A stretch of DNA of 5,748 nt from Actinomycetes bacterium (lineage in GTDB: Bacteria > Actinomycetota > Acidimicrobiia > Acidimicrobiales > JAKAOS01). The stretch is from NCBI GenBank assembly GCA_021790615.1, contig JAJYGW010000389.1, forward strand, positions 1 to 5,748, written 5' to 3'. A model generated the notes under the pieces. The model was given only the letters and a program-made list of their open reading frames with translations. It ran no database searches and was not told the origin of the DNA. Shown here in pieces: positions 1-5,257 of the stretch; the stretch's first letter is position 1; every line of letters starts with the position of its first letter. The position numbers were made by a program, and so were the translations under genes.

Positions 1-1269
1 CTCGATCTGGGCTATGACCTGGTTGGTGAAGCTGTTTGACATCACGAAGCTCGGGTGGCCGGTGGCGTTGCCGAGGTTCAGCAGCCGTCCCTCGGAGAGC
101 ACGATGATCGCGTGCCCGTCGGGGAAGCGCCACTCGTCGACCTGCGGCTTGACGACAACCCGCTCGATACCAGGGACCGTGCTGAGCCCGGCCATGTCGA
201 TCTCGTTGTCGAAGTGGCCGATGTTTCCCACGATGGCGTGGTCCTTCATCGCGGCCATGTGCGCAACGGTCACGACGTCGCGATTCCCCGTCGCAGTGAT
301 CACGATGTCGGCTCGGCCGACGACCTCCTCGAGGGTCGTCACCTCGTAGCCGTCCATCGCCGCCTGGAGAGCGCAGATCGGGTCGATCTCGGTGACGACG
401 ACGCGAGCGCCCTGGCCACGGAGCGACTCCGCGCAACCCTTGCCCACGTCGCCGTAGCCGCAGACGACGGCGACCTTGCCGCCGATCAGCACGTCGGTGG
501 CCCGGTTGATCCCGTCGACGAGCGAGTGGCGACATCCGTAGCGGTTGTCGAACTTCGACTTCGTGACGGAGTCGTTCACGTTGATCGCGGGAAAGAGCAG
601 CCGCCCCTCTCCCGCCATCTGGTAGAGACGGTGGACCCCGGTCGTGGTCTCCTCGCTCACCCCGCGTATCGCATTCGCACGCCGAGTCCAGCGGTTGGCG
701 TCGACATCGAACGCGGCGGCCAGCACCTCGTGGAGCGCACGCCACTCCGTCGTGTCGCTCTCGGCGGGTGGAGGGACTGCCCCCGCCTTCTCGTACTCGA
801 CGGCGAGGTGGACGAAGAGCGTCGCGTCACCCCCGTCGTCCAGGAGCAGGTTGGGACCCTCGCCGTCGGGCCAGTCCAGGGCGCGCTCCAGGCACCACCA
901 GTACTCGGGGAGCGTCTCCCCCTTCCAGGCGAAGACGCTCACCCCGGCGGGGGCCTCGACGCTCCCGTGCGGCCCGACCACCACCGCCGCCGCGGCTTGG
1001 TCCTGGGTCGAGAAGATGTTGCACGAGGACCACCGCACCGCTGCGCCGAGCTCCACCAGGGTCTCGATCAGGACGGCGGTCTGCACCGTCATGTGCAACG
1101 ACCCGGTGATCCGGGCTCCCGTGAGCGGGCGTGTGGCACCGAGCTCGGCGCGGAGCGCCATGAGGCCCGGCATCTCGAGCTCTGCCAGCTCGATCTCCTT
1201 GCGCCCCGCTGGCGCGAGCGCCAGGTCCGCAACCTTGAACTCACTCGGCCGCAGGGTCTCACTCGCCAT
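1..1269 (-). CDS. ahcY: S-adenosylhomocysteine hydrolase (adenosylhomocysteinase), 3' end outside window
   Basis: Cytosolic NAD-dependent enzyme that splits S-adenosylhomocysteine into homocysteine and adenosine, relieving product inhibition of methyltransferases. The 423 residues seen match the family throughout. His59 lies in [18 protein letters not shown] motif is followed by the roughly 40-residue insert typical of many bacterial and plant enzymes ([20 protein letters not shown]). Catalytic Lys237 and Asp241 lie in SVTKSKFDN and Cys246 in YGCRHSL. The NAD-binding Rossmann loop GYGDVGKG is at 271-278. The visible end, [13 protein letters not shown], is near the usual C-terminus, so about 50-60 residues (including the terminal Lys/Tyr region) should lie left of base 1. 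Two in-frame ATGs (1272 and 1269) are adjacent. I chose 1269 because a GGAGG at 1278-1282 sits 8 nt upstream, a better spacing than 5 nt to the other. The gene follows homogentisate dioxygenase after 202 bp and has a structured leader, so it is probably transcribed separately. Identification is near certain. Confidence 0.97.
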   Translation of the reverse strand, partial: MASETLRPSEFKVADLALAPAGRKEIELAELEMPGLMALRAELGATRPLTGARITGSLHMTVQTAVLIETLVELGAAVRWSSCNIFSTQDQAAAAVVVGPHGSVEAPAGVSVFAWKGETLPEYWWCLERALDWPDGEGPNLLLDDGGDATLFVHLAVEYEKAGAVPPPAESDTTEWRALHEVLAAAFDVDANRWTRRANAIRGVSEETTTGVHRLYQMAGEGRLLFPAINVNDSVTKSKFDNRYGCRHSLVDGINRATDVLIGGKVAVVCGYGDVGKGCAESLRGQGARVVVTEIDPICALQAAMDGYEVTTLEEVVGRADIVITATGNRDVVTVAHMAAMKDHAIVGNIGHFDNEIDMAGLSTVPGIERVVVKPQVDEWRFPDGHAIIVLSEGRLLNLGNATGHPSFVMSNSFTNQVIAQIE

Positions 1270-1275
1270 CATCCG

Positions 1276-1284
1276 CTCCTCCTC
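1276..1284 (-). promoter_or_regulatory. Shine-Dalgarno of ahcY
   Basis: The minus strand reads GAGGAGGAG just upstream of the two adjacent ATG codons. Its GGAGG core is 8 nt from the ATG at 1269 and 5 nt from the ATG at 1272, which favours the former. Confidence 0.7.
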
Positions 1285-1306
1285 GTTCCCGTTCCACTCT
1301 GAACCC

Positions 1307-1322
1307 GTCTCGTCACAGAGAC
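1307..1322 (-). other. Small hairpin in the ahcY leader
   Basis: GTCTC and GAGAC arms (5 bp) enclose a 6-nt loop. The hairpin lies between the larger junction structure (1330-1375) and the ribosome-binding site of ahcY. It could be part of the same leader fold or chance; there is no U-tract, so it is not a canonical terminator. Confidence 0.35.
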
Positions 1323-1329
1323 CAAACCG

Positions 1330-1375
1330 GCAACCGCCCCCGAGGGGGAGCACGCCGAGCCGGTCGGCAGGTTGC
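1330..1375 (-). promoter_or_regulatory. Candidate structured 5' leader (three-way junction) of ahcY
   Basis: On the minus strand an outer 6-bp stem GCAACC/GGTTGC (1370-1375 with 1330-1335) encloses two hairpins. One is GCCGA-CCGGC-TCGGC (1354-1368). The other is CCCC-CTCG-GGGG (1337-1348). The structure ends 60 bp before the ahcY start and would be transcribed only if the promoter lies upstream of 1375, which I could not locate. SAM- and SAH-sensing riboswitches are known upstream of methyl-cycle genes, but I do not see a convincing match to the conserved cores of SAM-I, SAM-IV or SAH riboswitches. GC-rich DNA also folds readily by chance. The call therefore rests on nested pairing and position only. 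Confidence 0.35.
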
Positions 1376-1440
1376 GACCAGCCCGCGTTGGCGACCAGGA
1401 CCGCACGCAAGCAGAGGGTCGACGTCGGCGCGCGAGGCGC

Positions 1441-1467
1441 CCTCGGAAGCCGCCGCTGGTGGCGAGG
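1441..1467 (-). terminator. Possible weak hairpin terminator after homogentisate dioxygenase
   Basis: Arms CCTCG (1441-1445) and CGAGG (1463-1467) are complementary, and further G/C pairing is possible inside. The hairpin starts 4 bases past the stop codon of the dioxygenase gene. It has no U-tract, and in DNA this GC-rich a 5-bp stem is weak evidence. Confidence 0.25.
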
Positions 1468-1471
1468 CCCG

Positions 1472-2644
1472 CTAGACCCGCCGCCCGCCGGCCCAGGTCC
1501 AAGCGTAACCGGGGTCCTCACAGGCGAGCGCGGCAGCACCCAGCTCGAGGGGTCGGAACGTGTCCACCATGACCGCCCACTCCTCCGTGCCCGGGGCGCC
1601 GAGCGCCGCCTCCACCGAGCCGGGCTGTGGACCGTGCACGAAACCGGCCGGGTGCAGCGTGACCGATCCCAGGCCGACCCCCGAGCCGCGCCGCGACATG
1701 AAGTCCCCCCCGACGTAGAAGAGCACCTCGTCGGAGTCGACGTTGGCGTGGTTGTAGGGCACGGGAACAGCCGTCGGGTCGAAGTCGAAGGGCCTCGGGC
1801 AGAACGAGCACACGACGAAGCCGGGCCCCTCGAAGGTCTGGTGCACGGGCGGCGGGGCGTGAAAGCGCTTGACGAGCGGCTCGAAGTCCCGGATCGACAG
1901 GGCGTAGGGATAGAGACAGCCGTCCCAGCCGACCACGTCGAAGGGATGGTGGGCGTAGGTGTAGCGGGTTCCGCCCGCCCGCGTGCGGACGAGGACCTCG
2001 ACCTCTTCGCCGTCCGCCTCGAGGAGCTCGGACGGCCCCCGCAGGTCCCGCTCGCTGTAGGGCGCGACCTCGAGCAGCTGGCCGCGGGGGGAGAGGTAGC
2101 GAGCGGGCGGCGCGATGTGGCCGCGGGCCTCGACCACGAGCGCGCGGAGCGGCAGTTCGCCCGTGGGCACCCAGCGATGCGTGGTCGACGTCGGGAGCAC
2201 GACGTAGTCACCCGAGCCGACCTCGAGCACCCCGAAGCTCGTCTCGAGCCGTGCCGATCCCGCCTCGACGTAGGCGCACTCGTCGCCTGCGGCGTTGCGA
2301 TAGAGGGGCGAGGCGACCTCGGCGACCGCGTAGGAGAGGCGCACGTCCGCGTTGCCGAGGAGGAGCTGGCGGCCCCGGACCAGGTCACTCCGCGGGGCGT
2401 CGAGCTTGTGGAGCACGAAGTGCCGCGGCCCGACCGGCTGGTGGGCGGAGAGGACGTCGCCCGCGCCCTCCCAGTCCGTCACGTCGACGATCGCGGTCGG
2501 AGCGTGGCGGTGGTAGAGGAGCGCGGACTCACCGGAGAAGCCCTCTGCGCCCATCAGCTCCTCCCCGTAGAGCCGTCCGCCCGGGTCGCGGAACTGGCTG
2601 TGACGCTTCCGGGGGATCGAGCCCAGCTGGCGGTAGTAGGGCAT
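1472..2644 (-). CDS. hmgA: Homogentisate 1,2-dioxygenase
   Basis: Fe(II) ring-cleaving dioxygenase converting homogentisate to maleylacetoacetate in tyrosine/phenylalanine catabolism; cytosolic. The 390-residue product opens with [15 protein letters not shown] and has the family stretches EELMGAEGF and YHRHAPTAI near the N-terminus. A central [10 protein letters not shown] segment is followed by the C-terminal cupin iron site: the His of [11 protein letters not shown] (residue 299), the Glu seven residues later, and the second His of HPAGFVHGP (residue 337). It has the shorter length I associate with bacterial homologues; the human enzyme is about 445 residues. The frame opens at a TTG at 2680, but family proteins start at MPYYRQ, and that TTG is part of a TTGACA promoter box, so I place the start at the ATG at 2644. 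No Shine-Dalgarno precedes it, fitting a leaderless mRNA. No 4-hydroxyphenylpyruvate dioxygenase or fumarylacetoacetase gene is in the window. Confidence 0.95.
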   Translation of the reverse strand: MPYYRQLGSIPRKRHSQFRDPGGRLYGEELMGAEGFSGESALLYHRHAPTAIVDVTDWEGAGDVLSAHQPVGPRHFVLHKLDAPRSDLVRGRQLLLGNADVRLSYAVAEVASPLYRNAAGDECAYVEAGSARLETSFGVLEVGSGDYVVLPTSTTHRWVPTGELPLRALVVEARGHIAPPARYLSPRGQLLEVAPYSERDLRGPSELLEADGEEVEVLVRTRAGGTRYTYAHHPFDVVGWDGCLYPYALSIRDFEPLVKRFHAPPPVHQTFEGPGFVVCSFCPRPFDFDPTAVPVPYNHANVDSDEVLFYVGGDFMSRRGSGVGLGSVTLHPAGFVHGPQPGSVEAALGAPGTEEWAVMVDTFRPLELGAAALACEDPGYAWTWAGGRRV

Positions 2645-2651
2645 CGATTCG

Positions 2652-2680
2652 AGGATGGAACCTCGGGCAGGCACTGTCAA
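2652..2680 (-). promoter_or_regulatory. Candidate leaderless promoter of homogentisate dioxygenase
   Basis: On the minus strand a perfect -35 hexamer TTGACA (2675-2680) is followed after exactly 17 bp by CATCCT (2652-2657), a partial -10 matching three of six consensus bases. Seven bases then separate it from the ATG at 2644. Transcription would start at or next to the A of the start codon, giving a leaderless message, which fits the absence of a ribosome-binding site. The -35 match is strong and the -10 is weak. Confidence 0.5.
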
Positions 2681-2712
2681 GCGCGCGACCCGGAGATGCC
2701 GCCGCCCCGGCA

Positions 2713-2736
2713 GCTGGTCGGTCCCGACGAGCCAGC
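2713..2736 (-). other. Imperfect hairpin between the VOC gene and the dioxygenase promoter
   Basis: GCTGG (2713-2717) and CCAGC (2732-2736) pair around a smaller CGG/CCG stem with an asymmetric bulge. It lies downstream of the VOC gene and upstream of the dioxygenase promoter, so it could help end VOC transcription. A second short hairpin, GCCGG/CCGGC at 2753-2769, lies beside it. Neither has a U-tract. Confidence 0.2.
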
Positions 2737-2784
2737 GCAGGCGTGGTCGTGTGCCGGAGCCCTCCCGGCGCTCAGCTGCCTGTT

Positions 2785-2904
2785 CTGGTCGGGCGCCGGG
2801 CCAGGCGCCTGGGCGGGGGCCGGGCCGGTCGCCTGGGCGGGAGCCGGGCCAGGCGCCTGGGCGGGAGCCGGGCCGGTCGCCTGGGCGGGAGCCGGGCCGG
2901 TCGT
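2785..2904. repeat. 24-bp tandem repeat, five copies, directly after the VOC stop codon
   Basis: Five contiguous 24-bp units start at 2785, 2809, 2833, 2857 and 2881. Units 2-5 share CTGGGCGGGRGCCGGGCC, while the first is more diverged. The last six bases alternate between AGGCGC (units 1 and 3) and GGTCGC (units 2 and 4; unit 5 has GGTCGT), giving a 48-bp higher-order period. At the junctions after units 1 and 3 this creates a perfect 12-bp palindrome, CCAGGCGCCTGG (2801-2812 and 2849-2860). A diverged sixth copy may extend into the end of the VOC coding sequence. The 24-bp length keeps all frames open, which produces long spurious Pro/Arg/Gly-rich frames here. I treat it as intergenic. Confidence 0.9.
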
Positions 2905-3429
2905 TCAGGCCGGGGCGGGAACCGAGACCCCGACCCCACCTCGGGTGTCGGCGCCGAACCGGCCGAGCTCCCGATCGAGCTGGAGCGGGCGCACCTCGCG
3001 AGCGGCGGCGAGATCGGCAGGGGTGAGCAGTGCCGCAGGCACGATCCAGCAGATCTCGAACTCGAGCCCGTCGGGGTCTCGGCCGTAGAGGCTCTTGGTC
3101 GTCCCGTGGTCACTCGCGCCGACCAGCGCCCCCCGCGCAGACAGGACCCCGGCGAGCCGGCCGAGCTCGGCGAGCGTGTCCACTTCCCACGCCAGGTGGT
3201 AGAGACCCACCGTCGAGCGGCCCGCAGCCGAGGGGCCGGCCTGCTCGCCGACCTGGAAGAGCCCGAGATCGTGGTCGTTCGTCGACCCGGGCGCCCGGAG
3301 GAACGCGGCGCCGTCCCAGTCGACGCGATCCGTGATGGGCGAGAAGCCGAGCGCCTCTCGGTAAAACGCGACGCTCGCGGCAACGTCTCGTACGAACAGC
3401 ACCGCGTGGTTCAGGCGCATGACGGACAT
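2905..3429 (-). CDS. Single-domain VOC-family (glyoxalase/extradiol dioxygenase fold) protein
   Basis: The 174-residue protein has the paired beta-alpha-beta-beta-beta modules of the vicinal oxygen chelate superfamily. The metal-ligand pattern looks intact: His8 in LNHAVLFVRD, His78 in LYHLAWEVDT and Glu125 in DPDGLEFEI. That points to a metal-dependent enzyme of the dioxygenase/glyoxalase type. The substrate cannot be told from sequence. It is far too short for 4-hydroxyphenylpyruvate dioxygenase despite lying next to homogentisate dioxygenase. The last 40 or so residues (from about 135) are outside the core fold. The start at 3429 is chosen because AAGGAG (3439-3444) lies 9 nt upstream and the VOC domain begins at once. 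The frame stays open upstream to 3561, but that stretch looks non-coding. The stop codon abuts a 24-bp tandem repeat. Family call is confident; a role in aromatic breakdown is only suggested by the neighbour. Confidence 0.9.
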   Translation of the reverse strand: MSVMRLNHAVLFVRDVAASVAFYREALGFSPITDRVDWDGAAFLRAPGSTNDHDLGLFQVGEQAGPSAAGRSTVGLYHLAWEVDTLAELGRLAGVLSARGALVGASDHGTTKSLYGRDPDGLEFEICWIVPAALLTPADLAAAREVRPLQLDRELGRFGADTRGGVGVSVPAPA

Positions 3430-3438
3430 GATCTCTCG

Positions 3439-3444
3439 CTCCTT
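3439..3444 (-). promoter_or_regulatory. Shine-Dalgarno of the VOC gene
   Basis: AAGGAG on the minus strand, 9 nt before the ATG at 3429. It decides the start against the longer frame beginning at 3561. Confidence 0.75.
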
Positions 3445-3561
3445 CAGTGGTCTTCCTGCTCGCTCTCGCGCTCCTCGGTTCTCCATGCTCCGCCGTTGGT
3501 GCTCTGCCCTTGCATCGTCGCACGCCACCGCGTCTCGGCGCGCGCAACCGATCGGCGCCAC

Positions 3562-3594
3562 GCCCGCCCTGCACCGCGGCGGTGCAGGGCGGGC
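3562..3594 (-). terminator. Strong GC-rich hairpin, probable terminator of the YceI gene
   Basis: Perfect 14-bp arms GCCCGCCCTGCACC (3562-3575) and GGTGCAGGGCGGGC (3581-3594) surround a 5-nt loop whose outer G and C can add a fifteenth pair. It starts 21 bases beyond the YceI stop codon and lies before the VOC gene. No U-tract follows on either strand, as is common for actinobacterial hairpin terminators. It could also protect the 3' end of the YceI message. Confidence 0.65.
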
Positions 3595-3615
3595 TCCCGG
3601 TCCCGATCTCGGCGG

Positions 3616-4206
3616 TCAGGCCGCTTCGAGCACCGCTTCGACCTCGAGGTTCACGGTGATCTTGTCCCCGACGACCACACCGCCGCCGTCCATCGGCATC
3701 TCGATGTCGATGCCGAACTCCTTGCGTGACAGCTGCGTGGTGGCGGAGAACCCCACTCGCTTCTTGCCGTACGGGTCGGTCACGAAGCCGTTCAGCTCAC
3801 CCTCGAGGCTCACCGGCTTGGTGACACCGTGCAGCGAGAGCTCTCCCTCGACGACGAAGCCGTCCCCGCTCCGCCGGACGCGCGTGGAGCGGAACGTCAT
3901 GGCCGGGTGGGTCTCCACCTCGAAGAAGTCTCCCGAGCGAAGGTGGTTGTCGCGTGCCTCGTTGTCGGTGTCGATCGACGAGAGGTCAACCCGGACCTCG
4001 ACGCTCGACGCCTCGGGCTCGGCGGCGGTCACGATCGTCCCCTCGAAGGAGGTGAAGCGGCCACGGACCTTCGACACCATCATGTGACGCACCGTGAACG
4101 AGATCTCGGAGTGGGCCTGGTCGATGGTCCAGGTTCCTGCGGTGTAGCCGGGGATGTCCTTGCCGGAACCGGCAGTGTCGTTGGTCGTGGTGGTCGTCGT
4201 GCTCAT
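3616..4206 (-). CDS. YceI-family lipocalin-like protein
   Basis: The 196-residue protein belongs to the YceI family, whose members form an extended beta-barrel able to bind long amphipathic or polyisoprenoid molecules. The physiological role is generally unsettled. Family landmarks run in order: TWTIDQAHSEISFTVRHMMV (25-44), GRFTSFEGTI (49-58), DNEARDNHLRSGDFFEVETH (81-100), a GELSLHGVTKPV strand (121-132), GFSATTQLSRKEFGI (152-166) and VGDKITVNLEVEA (179-191). There is no signal peptide. The N-terminus is a Thr-rich, probably disordered tail, so a cytoplasmic location is likely, unlike the exported Escherichia coli YceI. The start at 4206 follows GGAGG (4211-4215) with a short 4-nt gap. The gene is divergent from the MarR gene, and the shared region holds a palindromic operator nearer to YceI. 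Control by that regulator is therefore likely but inferred. Confidence 0.94.
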   Translation of the reverse strand: MSTTTTTTNDTAGSGKDIPGYTAGTWTIDQAHSEISFTVRHMMVSKVRGRFTSFEGTIVTAAEPEASSVEVRVDLSSIDTDNEARDNHLRSGDFFEVETHPAMTFRSTRVRRSGDGFVVEGELSLHGVTKPVSLEGELNGFVTDPYGKKRVGFSATTQLSRKEFGIDIEMPMDGGGVVVGDKITVNLEVEAVLEAA

Positions 4207-4217
4207 CGTGCCTCCAT
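4203..4217 (-). other. Four-codon upstream frame overlapping the YceI start
   Basis: ATG GAG GCA CGA TGA on the minus strand begins at 4217 and ends in an ATGA overlap with the YceI start codon at 4206. The Shine-Dalgarno GGAGG of YceI lies inside it. It is probably coincidental and I see no ribosome-binding site for it. Confidence 0.15.
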
Positions 4218-4230
4218 GGTCTGGGTCTGC

Positions 4231-4252
4231 GCGCCGTGGTTCGACCACGCGC
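4231..4252 (-). other. Hairpin in the YceI leader
   Basis: GTGGT and ACCAC arms (4236-4240 and 4244-4248) with a 3-nt loop are extended by GCGC/GCGC (4231-4234 and 4249-4252) with a single bulged C. If the YceI promoter overlaps the palindrome upstream, this lies in the 5' untranslated region, about 25 bases before the start codon. It could affect translation or be a binding site; function unknown. Confidence 0.35.
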
Positions 4253-4284
4253 TCCGCTCGGGAACCCCGAGCTCGGTTTCGCCG

Positions 4285-4309
4285 GTCAACCTAGTTGACT
4301 GCTCAACTA
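4285..4309. promoter_or_regulatory. Candidate MarR operator: overlapping perfect palindromes
   Basis: An 18-bp perfect palindrome TAGTTGACTGCTCAACTA (4292-4309; 7-bp arms, 4-bp centre) overlaps a second perfect inverted repeat GTCAAC-CTA-GTTGAC (4285-4299). Three GTTGA-type half-sites are thus in a row. MarR-family dimers usually bind AT-richer palindromes of 16-20 bp of this kind in divergent regions beside their own gene, and a MarR gene is next to it. On the minus strand the hexamer TAGGTT (4288-4293), a TANNNT -10 candidate for YceI, lies inside the site, so binding would block it. It is about 150 bp upstream of the MarR start, so direct autoregulation is less obvious. Confidence 0.7.
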
Positions 4310-4321
4310 TTCCCCCGCGAA

Positions 4322-4391
4322 GCTCCCCGCACCCCGCACCCCGCACCCCGCACCCCGGACCCCGGACCCCGGACCCCGGACCCCGGACCCC
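4322..4391. repeat. Ten-copy 7-bp tandem repeat with G-quadruplex pattern on the minus strand
   Basis: Ten contiguous 7-bp units of the form GNNCCCC: one GCTCCCC (4322-4328), four GCACCCC (4329-4356) and five GGACCCC (4357-4391). The minus strand therefore carries ten G4 tracts separated by uniform 3-nt spacers (TCC, then TGC, then AGC), the classical pattern for a stable G-quadruplex; the plus strand is correspondingly C-tract DNA. It lies between the palindromic operator and the MarR promoter, upstream of both divergent genes. The uniform period suggests slippage-prone DNA whose copy number may vary between strains. Confidence 0.95.
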
Positions 4392-4450
4392 GGAGCGGAT
4401 CCTTCCGCAGGGAGCCGGGAGGCGGCCCCGGAGTGCCACCGAGGCACTGG

Positions 4451-4463
4451 TAGCCTGGACGCG
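4451..4463 (+). promoter_or_regulatory. Candidate leaderless -10 element of the MarR gene
   Basis: TAGCCT (4451-4456, a TANNNT -10) is followed by six bases and then the GTG at 4463, so transcription would begin at the start codon. No Shine-Dalgarno is present at normal spacing and no good -35 is visible 16-18 bp upstream. This arrangement is typical of leaderless actinobacterial genes and supports the upstream GTG as the true start. Confidence 0.45.
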
Positions 4464-5257
4464 TGGCGAGCGGGTCCGAAAGGGGAGGCGGGTCCGACGA
4501 CCGAGCCGAGCCCGCAGTGGGGAGCCGGTCCCTCGAGGCTTCGGCATGCTCGGGGCCGTACGCAATCACCTCCGGACCGCCAGAACGCCAGAGCGCGAGC
4601 GGGTCGCCGGTCGGCAGCGGACCCGATGGCGCCGGGGTGCGCTGGCTGGACGAAGAGGAGCAAGTGGTGTGGCGGCGCTTCCTCGAGACCGTGCAGGCGC
4701 TCCTCGGAACGCTCGGCTCGCAGCTCGAGCGCGACGCTGGCCTCTCGCACGCGCACTACGAGATCCTGGTTCGCCTCTCGGAGGCCGACGGCGCTGCGAT
4801 GCGCATGAGCGACCTTGCCGCCGCGGCGCTGTTCTCGCGGAGTCGCATCTCGCACGCCGTCGCGCGCCTCGAGCTTGCCGGGTTGGTCCGTCGCGAGGAG
4901 TGCCCGACCGACGGGCGGGGTGCGATCGCCGTCCTCACGCCAGCCGGGTGGCACCGGCTCGCCGAGGCAGCTCCGGGCCACGTTCGGACCGTCCGCGCGC
5001 AGCTCTTCGACCGGCTCTCGGCGGCGCAGGTTGCGGAACTGCACCGCATCTGTGAGGCACTCTCCACTCCCGCCGAGCGGTCAGAGTCTCCCACCCCTGA
5101 CCGACCGGCGGGCGAGGGGGGACCGACCGCAACCCCGCGGCCCGAGAAGTCCACGTCCTCGGTGACACAGGCCCGGGCCTCGGTCGAGCGAGACCCGGGC
5201 CGGGAGCCTGCCGCTCAGGGCCCCGACCGAGCCCTCGCCTCCACCGTGGGACCGTGA
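4463..5257 (+). CDS. MarR-family winged-helix transcriptional regulator with long N- and C-terminal tails
   Basis: The 264-residue product has a MarR core from about residue 60 to 200. WLDEEEQVVWRRFLETVQAL starts the dimerisation helix. AHYEILVRLSEA and MRMSDLAAAALFSRSRISHAVARLELAGLV form the helix-turn-helix. The wing TDGRGAIAVLTPAG (149-162) holds the DxRG motif, and HVRTVRAQLFDRLSAAQVAELHRICEAL is the C-terminal dimer helix. The core alone matches the usual size of about 140-150. Around it are a 59-residue Gly/Ser-rich N-terminus and a 64-residue Pro/Arg/Glu/Ser-rich C-terminus, both apparently disordered. Start is uncertain: GTG 4463 has a leaderless-type -10, while GTG 4637 would give a near-minimal protein of 206 residues but has no good ribosome-binding site. 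The C-terminal tail is fixed by the only in-frame stop, which overlaps the lipoprotein start (TGATG), implying translational coupling. The ligand is unknown; it probably regulates itself, the lipoprotein and divergent YceI. Confidence 0.9.
   Translation: MASGSERGGGSDDRAEPAVGSRSLEASACSGPYAITSGPPERQSASGSPVGSGPDGAGVRWLDEEEQVVWRRFLETVQALLGTLGSQLERDAGLSHAHYEILVRLSEADGAAMRMSDLAAAALFSRSRISHAVARLELAGLVRREECPTDGRGAIAVLTPAGWHRLAEAAPGHVRTVRAQLFDRLSAAQVAELHRICEALSTPAERSESPTPDRPAGEGGPTATPRPEKSTSSVTQARASVERDPGREPAAQGPDRALASTVGP

Noticed and set aside
1270..1471. Known SAM or SAH riboswitch
   Set aside because: I could not match the conserved cores from memory, and only the general fold and the gene context are suggestive, so it is listed as an unclassified leader.
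2785..2904. CRISPR array
   Set aside because: The units are contiguous with no unique spacers and no cas genes; it is a plain tandem repeat. The same holds for 4322-4391.
55..3088. Long plus-strand open frames (55-1302 and 644-3088, 415 and 814 codons)
   Set aside because: They lie antisense to ahcY, homogentisate dioxygenase and the VOC gene, whose proteins are unmistakable. Their translations are Arg/Ala/Gly/Pro-rich with no recognisable domain, as expected for shadows in high-GC DNA.
2905..3429. VOC gene as 4-hydroxyphenylpyruvate dioxygenase
   Set aside because: That enzyme has two VOC modules and about 350-400 residues. This protein has 174 residues and a single metal site.
3430..3561. 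N-terminal extension of the VOC protein up to 3561
   Set aside because: A good AAGGAG precedes the ATG at 3429, the domain starts there, and the extension is Arg-rich with no resemblance to the family.
2251..3729. Plus-strand 492-codon frame with Arg/Gly repeats
   Set aside because: It crosses the 24-bp repeat, which keeps all frames open, and is antisense to three real genes.
3829..5055. Plus-strand 408-codon frame across the divergent region
   Set aside because: It starts antisense to YceI, passes through the 7-bp repeat and overlaps MarR in another frame; its Arg/Pro-rich translation has no domain.
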